From positions 5,595,848 to 5,659,847 of the forward strand of contig JAKTNV010000023.1 in assembly GCA_022747635.1 (NCBI GenBank): DNA of 64,000 bases, read 5' to 3'. Shown here one piece after another: positions 58,901-64,000 of the stretch. The notes beneath the pieces were generated by a model, which saw only the letters and a list, made by a program, of their open reading frames with translations, ran no database searches and was not told the DNA's origin. The translations under genes were made by a program, and so were the position numbers. Every line of letters starts with the position of its first letter. Position 1 is the stretch's first letter. This stretch comes from Hetaerina americana. Taxonomy: Eukaryota > Arthropoda > Insecta > Odonata > Calopterygidae.

Positions 58901-58962
58901 CTACGGCAAGGAAATTTGAATCTGAACCGACGTAGGTTCAGATTCAAATTTCCTTGCCGTAG
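58901..58962. repeat. Perfect 28-bp inverted repeat
   Basis: Arms 58901-58928 and 58935-58962 are exact reverse complements around the 6-base spacer 'gacgta'. Copy A has only the equivalent of the right arm's outer end ('tttccttgccgg' near 19200), so the palindrome arose in copy B. Confidence 0.97.
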
Positions 58963-59561
58963 AGTCCACACTCGAACGTCCTAGCGCCACAAATGCGGAA
59001 GAAACAAAGGTTTCGCGGTAGCTAGCCGTCTTAGGGTGAAAAAATAGAAGCCCGCCTTCTCAGTTTCCCTTCCAATGCATTTTTTTCGGACATGAAACGG
59101 ACTGGAGAAGTCCTTTTAATCGTGCGTTCTTATAAATTGATTTTGCGAAGGGGTCGTCAACCTTTCCACGGTGGTTCAAAAGGACCATTGCTGTAAAAAT
59201 CTTAAAATTCTCCAGGCAAAAGGCCTACCTCGCCGTCGCGGGGAGGCTGACGTCGTACCCAGACTGCAAAAATAATCGCTATCACCTTGAGCGATACGAC
59301 ATTCTACGGCTTGCCTCGGCTTACACGGCTTTTCCTCTGCCTAGGTATTTCTAATAGTTATCTTTAGGGGTTAATCTTATGTAATTTTTCGGGGTTAGGT
59401 GGAAGAAGTCAGCATGGTGTCCCAACATCACCCCGATGAATCGTCAAATAATTTAAGTGTGACATTCTTTCTTTATTTAAAACATTTATCTCACCGAAAT
59501 CATTATCAGTCCGAAAACAGCCCTTTTTGGCCTACTACATTGGGCCATTAACAGTGGACAC

Positions 59562-59685
59562 GATTACGAGCACCCAAGCCCTAGGTGGATAAAAACCCAC
59601 CCAAGCGGGAATCGAACCCGCTACCCTTGGATTGGCAGACGAGGACATTACCATTACCCCGCCGCCACCGGAGCCGGCAATTTGA
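59562..59685 (-). mobile_element. tRNA-derived SINE (type 1), third copy
   Basis: The minus strand has a pol III box B GGTTCGATTCC (near 59605) and the tail 'gtgggtttttatccaccta'. The box A region near 59670 is G+C-rich. Same family as 13757 and 55785. Confidence 0.65.
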
Positions 59686-59913
59686 TTTGCACAGACTACC
59701 CTCGGACGCATTAAGGAAATAGTTGACGTATCTTCACGACGCACGTACGGACAGCGAATATCCCCTAAGATAAAAGGCTGGACGGATTACTTGATTCGAC
59801 ATGCCGTCGCCGAAAACCTTTTTCAGGAAATAGGACGGGGAGTTGTCGTTAGTTTTCTGACATATCGATTTCTCAGTTAAACTATTGACATTGAAAACTT
59901 AATTTTCAGTCAT

Positions 59914-59985
59914 GCCTCGATAGCTTAACTGGCTAAAGCACTTGACCGGACATTGAGGGTTCTGGGTTCGAATCCCGGTCGAGGC
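59914..59985 (+). tRNA. tRNA-like cloverleaf, probably a tRNA-derived repeat
   Basis: All four stems form. The acceptor stem GCCTCGA/TCGAGGC is perfect over 7 bp. The D stem GCTT/AAGC is perfect. The anticodon stem CTTGA/TTGAG has G-T pairs. The T stem CTGGG/CCCGG has one G-T pair and the loop TTCGAAT. Box A (TAGCTTAACTGG) and box B (GGTTCGAATCC) are both canonical. The anticodon loop is CCGGACA, so position 33 is C, not the nearly universal T. The nominal anticodon GGA (Ser) lacks the long variable arm that tRNA-Ser needs. A functional tRNA gene is therefore doubtful; a SINE head or a pseudo-tRNA is more likely. Confidence 0.5.
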
Positions 59986-60532
59986 GAATGATTTTTACAC
60001 TCTGAAATTGTTGCATTGAAATGTATATTAGCGGATGACTCCTGTTGCTGTTGTGGCATCTCCCGCAGTTTCTTTGGAATTTTTCAGTCATCTGTTTAAT
60101 TTAAGCGTTTCTTTTGTTTTTATTGTTTGAAACGTGGATTGAGATTACCTGGCCATAATATTTTTGCTATTTTTCAGTCTTTTAGCATGAAAATATGCAA
60201 CTTTTATTAGAATTAAATACTCGCATTATTCAACCTTTCAATCCACAGTTATTTTTCCGACCGATTCAGCCTGGTGAGTAATGCATTTATATTACATAGG
60301 CATGCTAGTGCTTGAATTCATTAGATATGGACCGTACACTATGGCATGATTGGAGTCTTTCTCTCCCTATTTGGGCATAATGAAATTGCTTCATTATTTA
60401 ACACGCAAACCCGCACACAAAGTTGTCCTATTGCAAATTTTATGGAATCATAATGCTAAAAATTGCTTGGCAATCATCTGATGAACAATTTTGTTTTCCG
60501 ATATTAAATCACTTTGGAAAGATGAAACTTAC

Positions 60533-60659
60533 TTTTTATGGTCTCTGTCTCTGGTATATCCAGGTGGGCAGATAATGGAACTGCAGCGGTAGCCACCTCT
60601 TGTGTCAACACACACTTCTCCCGAGCGACAAGGATTTCCAAGTGAACATTCATCGATAT
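60533..60659 (-). CDS. Fibulin-like gene, internal exon (calcium-binding EGF domain)
   Basis: 127-base exon. The acceptor 'tttttatttag' and the donor 'AAAAA|gtaagtttc' are good matches to consensus. The first two bases complete a G|AT codon from the previous exon (phase 1), giving the calcium-binding signature D-I-D-E-C. The domain runs 'DIDECSLGNPCRSGEVCVDT' then 'RGGYRCSSIICPPGYTRDRD', with the C-x(5)-C-x(5)-C and C-x(4)-C spacing of a fibulin's last EGF repeat. The D-x-D/N...Y/F residues for Ca2+ binding and beta-hydroxylation are present. It ends in phase 2, which matches the terminal exon. It lies just outside the segmental duplication. Confidence 0.9.
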
Positions 60660-61169
60660 CTAAATAAAAAAAAATTACAGTGGTTTTTCTCCAATATCTT
60701 CGATATACTCTTAGAATGACACAATAACATTTTAACCCAATCTCAAATTATTTTTACAGTTTCTGCTCAAGCCTGTGTCGATTAGTTTTCATTCTTACGA
60801 CAGAAAACAGTTATACAGAAATGTCAATCGAGTATTGCAATACCACTAAAGATATTTATGAGCCTATGATATAATTAGTGCACCACCTTATGCATGTAGG
60901 CAAAAAACATGTTGACTTCATTCAAGAAGAAAAGATGAATTGATAATATAGATGATGACTCCCAGATAGGAATTGCTTTTAAAGAATTAAATATAACTAC
61001 TTAATGAATATAATTGACACATTAGCCTATGGGCTAAATTTTCATATATTTCCATTGCAGTTAATGAGTAGGCACTGATGGTACCAATGGGAGGAAGAGG
61101 CTAGGCTAGACCCTCCAGATGTAATGGAATTGTTTTCATTCAATTAAAAGATTATTTAAAATTACCAGA

Positions 61170-61284
61170 AACAGAAATATAAATTTAATTTTTAAGAAAT
61201 AAGTGAATTTCAACTCCCACTGGTTATTAACAGAAATATAAATTTAATTTTTAAGAAATAAGTGAATTTCAACTCCCACTGGTT
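61170..61284. repeat. Perfect 56-nt tandem duplication
   Basis: 61170-61225 and 61229-61284 are identical, with 3 bases between them (period 59). It lies inside the intron between the two EGF exons. The perfect identity implies a very recent event or an assembly artefact. Confidence 0.95.
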
Positions 61285-61824
61285 TCTCTTCTATCTGTCG
61301 CCATTGTGGTTGGAGAGGGACAACCCGGGATATTCAACCTGACTACCCCATCCCCAAAGTTGGCCCTTGATTCACCCCCGAGAGATCAGATTACCTCAAA
61401 AGTGACATGTGTACAACTTGTACTGAGAGTATCATTACAAGTATAAATATATTTAACATAAAGCCCATTCCATAGGTTTCTCTGGGCATTGCCTGGCTTA
61501 AACAAATGAAGATATGAAGTGAATACAAGAGATTTAGTGCAAAAGAGTAGGCCAGTGAGACTCGCTGTCACAAGAGCATATGCAGGTTATAATCTGGAAA
61601 AGGTGTATTATTGAGTTGGGGAGGAAAAAGTTAGCTATTTGGTTAAAAAATTGTTTAAAGAAAAAGAACCTTGAAATGCATGTGTACCAACTCGTCAATT
61701 TCAAAATTCAGATGACAGTGGAACAGTGCCAAGTCTTATAATTGAAAAACCTTGATGATAACTTACCTCTGATGGTGGTGATAATGATGATGACGTGGAT
61801 AGCTAATCTATAAAAATATCTTAC

Positions 61825-61964
61825 CTTGGCATGATCTGCCATCAGTACCAATTTTGTATCCACTGGGGCAAGTGCAATGATAGCTTCCAGGTTCATTTAT
61901 GCAAGGGCCTATGCAGAGCCTATTTTCTTTAAATATTTTGCACTCATCTATGTCTCTGCAAGTC
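61825..61964 (-). CDS. Fibulin-like gene, internal exon (calcium-binding EGF domain)
   Basis: 140-base exon. The acceptor 'ttctttaatgtag' precedes G-ACT-TGC, so it begins in phase 2, and it ends '..TGC CAA G|gtaagat' in phase 1. It encodes 'TCRDIDECKIFKENRLCIGP' then 'CINEPGSYHCTCPSGYKIGT' and ends with C-Q: the last cysteine of one EGF domain and a complete following cbEGF domain (C-x(8)-C-x(3)-C-x(8)-C-x-C-x(12)-C). It splices in frame to 60533-60659. The open phase-2 start shows that further exons lie upstream, beyond 64000 or unrecognised in 62000-64000. Secreted; EGF cysteines would form disulphides in the matrix. Confidence 0.9.
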
Positions 61965-62329
61965 CTACATTAAAGAAAAACATATTTTGGGTAAACAAGA
62001 TGGGTTATGGATGAACACAGATAGAAAACTTGTATACAGGTCTGTATCTAAGCTTTGCTTGGCGTGACCCGACACTCTAGGTCCAGTTATCTGTTTTTCC
62101 ATACCACATGATTTCTACCTCAATTCCATTCAATGGAAAAACATTCATGGTAGTATAATTTTTTTATATACTTTGTTGGAATATTAAATTCTTTCTATAT
62201 ATTTTTTTATGAAACCTTATTCAATATATTTGCAAGCACTAGCACCATGCTATATCTTACACAATTACAAACTTTGAAATATAGAAATTTTACTTCAATG
62301 GAAAAAATAATATGGCAATATATTTATGC

Positions 62330-62665
62330 ATATTACCAGCAGGATAACCATTAAAATATCGAGGAAAAATTGCATTGATATATCGTGTCGGAAAATATCG
62401 TATCACGGTCGATATTGGCGATATTTTGTTTTTTGGAATCGTCTAAGCCCAGAATAGCAGCATGACCATTAAAATGTCGTAGAAGTATCGCATCGTAAAA
62501 TATCGTTTCGAGAAATATACCATCGTAAAATATCGTATCGTCGATTTTAATTATATTTGGTTTTCTGGATTCGTCTCAACCCAGAATATACATTAAAATA
62601 TCCTAAAAATATCGTATCGTAACATCGTATCGTAAAATACCGTATCCTATCGCTTCATCGAATAA
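62330..62665. repeat. ATCGTATCG-rich satellite, about 130-bp period
   Basis: Repeating blocks consist of 'attcgtc..cccagaata', then 'cattaaaatatcgtaa', then strings of 'atcgtatcgtaaaat'. Unit starts at about 62437 and 62567 give a 130-base period. A further unit occurs at 63190-63285, beyond the Helitron ORF. Confidence 0.75.
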
Positions 62666-62689
62666 ATTTCAGCGTAGGAAGCAAAGTGA

Positions 62690-63176
62690 CGTAATTCCTG
62701 GTTGTCCGGATGTGCGTTCTACTGATTCTCTTGGCCGTATTAATACAGTTCATTCTCAGAATGATGAATACTTCTATTTACGATTGTTACTGGTGAATGT
62801 TCGACGGCCAACATCGATTGAATCACTACGAATCGTTAATGGTATAGTATGCCCGACATTTCGTGCAGTATTTAAAGAGCTCAATTTGCTTGAAAACGAT
62901 AATCATTGGGACACGACAATGGCTGAAGCAACTATTTCTGCATCTCCAAGTCGGGTACGCTCATTATTTGCTATCATCCTTTCGACATGCTTCACATCCA
63001 ATCCAAGTGACCTGTCAGAAGACATTTTACATCGATTTCGTGAAAGTTCAAGAAATCTTGATGTTAAAGAAAATGAGGAGATGCATAACCAGGCTTTACT
63101 GTTGATTGAAGACATGTTTTACTTCATGAGCAGCAGTTTATTAGTGACGTTAGAATGGCTGTACCGATTTCAATGA
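62690..63176 (+). mobile_element. Helitron Rep-helicase fragment (helicase N-terminal region)
   Basis: The plus frame 62712-63176 reads 'NDEYFYLRLLLVNVRRPTSI', 'IVNGIVCPTFRAVFKELNLL' and 'NDNHWDTTMAEATISASPSR', ending 'NEEMHNQALLLIEDMFYF'. This is the conserved region just before the PIF1-like helicase core of animal Helitrons, a rolling-circle transposon class. The frame is open for 154 codons but has lost the Rep nuclease domain and some inner residues. It lies between two pieces of the satellite and in the intron region of the fibulin-like gene. Confidence 0.88.
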
Positions 63177-63177
63177 T

Positions 63178-63290
63178 ATTTGGCTTTTTGAATTCGTCAC
63201 AGCCCAGAATAGCAGAATAACCACTTAAAATATCGTAAAGGTATCGTAACGCAATATCGTATCAATGATTTGTTTTGTTTATAGCAGTTT
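63178..63290. repeat. Satellite unit, right of the Helitron fragment
   Basis: 'gaattcgtcacagcccaga' and the following 'atcgtaaaggtatcgtaacg' match the array at 62330-62665. Confidence 0.7.
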
Positions 63291-63539
63291 AATGACTGAG
63301 CTTGGTAACAATATTAAAAACATTGAGAGAATTGTTGAGAATTCAACTCGAGAAAATTCGAGCTAATCCCAGCTCGAGTTGACACGCCACTATAGTGTCT
63401 GTAAACAAATCACAGACAACAAACAAGCATTTAGGTTACCGGTCAATTTATTTGCTTCATATTATTATGCCGCGACGCAGATGATCTAACCTTCCCAGCA
63501 AACCCATAATGCAATTAGGCTTCGGAACATAATCAGCTC

Positions 63540-64000
63540 AAACGAATGTACCCCTGCTGAATCCCCAGCAGAAGGAAGTATATGATACATTAATGAAGGC
63601 AATTGATGATGGAAATGGTGGTTTATTTTTCGTGGATACCCCTGGTGAAACTGGGAAGACATTCCTCATATCATTGCCTATGAACACTCTTCTTGGAAGA
63701 TCGGACATAATGGTAGCAGTTGCGTCTTCTGGCATAGCGGCCACATTGTTGGATGGATGCTGTACGGCTCATTCAGCGGAAAGTTGCCATTAAACCTACA
63801 AAATTCTGAACAAGTGACGTGTAACATTCAAAAACAGTCCGCAATTGCAAAAACTTTAGTAGCATCTAAAACCATCCTATGAGACGAATTTACGATGGCG
63901 CCAAACGCGCATTGGAAGCACTTGACCGGACATTGAAAGATCTGCGCAATGACTCGAGACGCTTTGGTAGTGCAATGATTGCACTCTGGCGATTGTCGCC
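63540..64000 (+). mobile_element. Helitron PIF1-like helicase fragment, runs off the window
   Basis: Begins with 'LLNPQQKEVYDTLMKAIDDG' in a broken frame, then 'GGLFFVDTPGETGKTFLISL' with a Walker A motif in which one glycine of PGGTGKT is replaced by Glu. 'VAVASSGIAATLLDG' and 'TAHSA' follow. After two stops, 'TLVASKTIL', 'DEF.MAP' (Walker B region) and, shifted by one frame, 'RALEALDRTLKDLRNDSRRF' complete the known order of Helitron helicase motifs. Inactivated by stops and frameshifts. The same element probably began at 62690. Confidence 0.87.

Larger units (their letters stand above)
45780..60510 (+). repeat. Segmental duplication, copy B
   Basis: Partner of 3303-19870. It carries the same elements in the same order and orientation, and includes the intact terminal exon of the fibulin-like gene. 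Specific to B are the mariner pair and repeat at 48398-49100, an inverted minisatellite unit at 49845-49874, the 58901-58962 palindrome and the tRNA-like sequence at 59914-59985. It lacks most of the PLE reverse transcriptase. Confidence 0.88.
54658..60532 (-). other. Last intron of the fibulin-like gene, repeat-filled
   Basis: Intron of about 5.9 kb between the phase-2 donor 'AAAAA|gtaagtttc' and the acceptor at 54658. It holds duplicated blocks shared with copy A (55120-58740, 58770-60505), two type 1 SINE copies, a palindrome and a tRNA-like sequence. No further EGF exon was recognised inside it, and the flanking phases already match. Confidence 0.7.

Noticed and set aside
59914..59985. 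Annotation as a working tRNA-Ser(GGA) gene
   Set aside because: The long variable arm typical of tRNA-Ser is missing and position 33 is C. Kept only as a tRNA-like sequence.

Overview
The window looks like nuclear DNA of an animal, most likely an arthropod; I cannot name the species. The reasons are spliced exons with canonical GT/AG borders, an extracellular-matrix gene of the fibulin/hemicentin family, and a dense mixture of element classes typical of arthropod genomes: mariner transposons, R1/jockey-like and RTE-like LINEs, Penelope-like elements (PLEs) with a GIY-YIG endonuclease, a DIRS-like retroelement, a Helitron and several tRNA-derived SINEs. There is no bacterial gene organisation, no rRNA gene and no CRISPR array. 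Most of the window is decayed mobile DNA and AT-rich non-coding sequence.

The main host gene lies on the minus strand near the right end. Three exons (61825-61964, 60533-60659, 54249-54657) have matching reading phases and join two calcium-binding EGF domains to a fibulin-type C-terminal domain with a proper stop codon. The upstream exons must lie beyond the window. The introns are full of repeats.

The main structural feature is an old direct segmental duplication. Copy A (about 3303-19870) and copy B (about 45780-60510) carry the same components in the same order: DIRS-like element, mariner remnant, minisatellite block, PLE, the 3' end of the fibulin-like gene, a SINE and long intronic blocks. 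In copy B the terminal exon is open. In copy A it is truncated and frameshifted but still ends at the equivalent stop codon. Remnants of cbEGF exons at 22.67-23.73 kb suggest that the pseudogene once extended further. Each copy has its own insertions and deletions, and by eye the divergence is very uneven (roughly 97% identity in some blocks, about 80% in others).

Region by region: 0.5-3.2 kb, decayed RTE-type LINE (minus). 3.2-3.5 kb, two TA microsatellites. 3.5-8.6 kb, DIRS-like element, mariner remnant, minisatellite and PLE. 9-11.4 kb, sequence found only in copy A. 11.4-16.8 kb, duplicated gene 3' end and introns. 16.8-19 kb, sequence found only in copy A. 20.3-22.6 kb, LINE fragment, internally deleted mariner with intact 35-bp inverted repeats, and R1-like LINE. 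22.6-23.7 kb, cbEGF pseudo-exons. 26.9-28.1 kb, second internally deleted mariner and an RTE fragment. 29.4-33.5 kb, four copies of one SINE family and a 330-bp direct repeat around one of them. 31.1-31.7 and 36.8-37.2 kb, an inverted dispersed repeat. 39-40 kb, PLE with GIY-YIG domain. 40-44.7 kb, nothing recognised. 44.7-45.8 kb, repeat X and a PLE reverse-transcriptase fragment. 45.8-60.5 kb, copy B. 60.5-62 kb, fibulin exons. 62.3-64 kb, ATCGTATCG-rich satellite and a decayed Helitron running off the right edge.
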